DNA of 5,259 nt from assembly GCA_030550075.1 (NCBI GenBank), contig JAUQQB010000231.1, positions 1 to 5,259 of the forward strand, read 5' to 3'. The notes below the pieces were generated by a model that did not search any database, was not told the DNA's origin, and worked only from the letters and a program-made list of their open reading frames with translations. Source of the DNA: Chloroflexota bacterium (lineage in GTDB: Bacteria > Chloroflexota > Anaerolineae > Thermoflexales > Thermoflexaceae). Below, in pieces: positions 5,237 to 5,259 of the stretch. The first letter of the stretch is position 1. The number at the start of each line of letters is the position of its first letter. Made by a program: the position numbers and the translations under genes.

Positions 5237-5259
5237 TTGGTCCCCTGGGGGTTTGGGGG

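Noticed and set aside
5241..5251. CCCC-T-GGGGG as a hairpin
   Set aside because: The central loop is too short for the full stem; only three pairs can form, which is not meaningful.

Overview
The window is GC-rich and densely coded, with strong AGGAGG-type ribosome binding sites. It reads as bacterial chromosome. The style of the genes suggests a thermophilic member of the Chloroflexota (Anaerolineae or Thermoflexus-like): a PlsY variant with a GGAGTAP motif, a membrane-anchored protein joining a peptidoglycan-binding-like region to a beta-lactamase-like fold, and a DUF1122-like gene. This placement is inference from protein style; no marker gene is present. I see no mobile element, CRISPR array, tRNA or rRNA.

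Layout. Positions 75-1405 hold a two-gene plus-strand unit: a plsY-type glycerol-3-phosphate acyltransferase, then a gene of unknown function 26 bp downstream. A convergent minus-strand gene (1430-2866) encodes a membrane-anchored protein with a beta-lactamase/serine-hydrolase-like domain whose catalytic residues have all been replaced. The two convergent stop codons are 24 bp apart, and a perfect 13-bp inverted repeat sits between them. A 371-bp divergent control region (2867-3237) carries a TATAAT box and a leader stem-loop for the minus gene, and a TTGACA promoter plus an AT-rich, dyad-containing block for the plus side.

Positions 3238-5195 hold two plus-strand genes for vicinal-oxygen-chelate (VOC) extradiol ring-cleaving dioxygenases: a PcpA/LinE/MhqO-like hydroquinone-type enzyme and a CatE-like catechol 2,3-dioxygenase. 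The 119 bp between them contain a strong hairpin and short repeats. Together the pair looks like an inducible module that opens hydroquinone and catechol rings, for detoxification or as the first step of aromatic breakdown. No downstream pathway gene or regulator is visible here.

Nothing in the window amounts to a wholly new system. The points most worth a second look are the apparent beta-lactamase-fold pseudoenzyme, the operator-like block before the dioxygenases, the altered PlsY signature, and the unknown gene linked to plsY.
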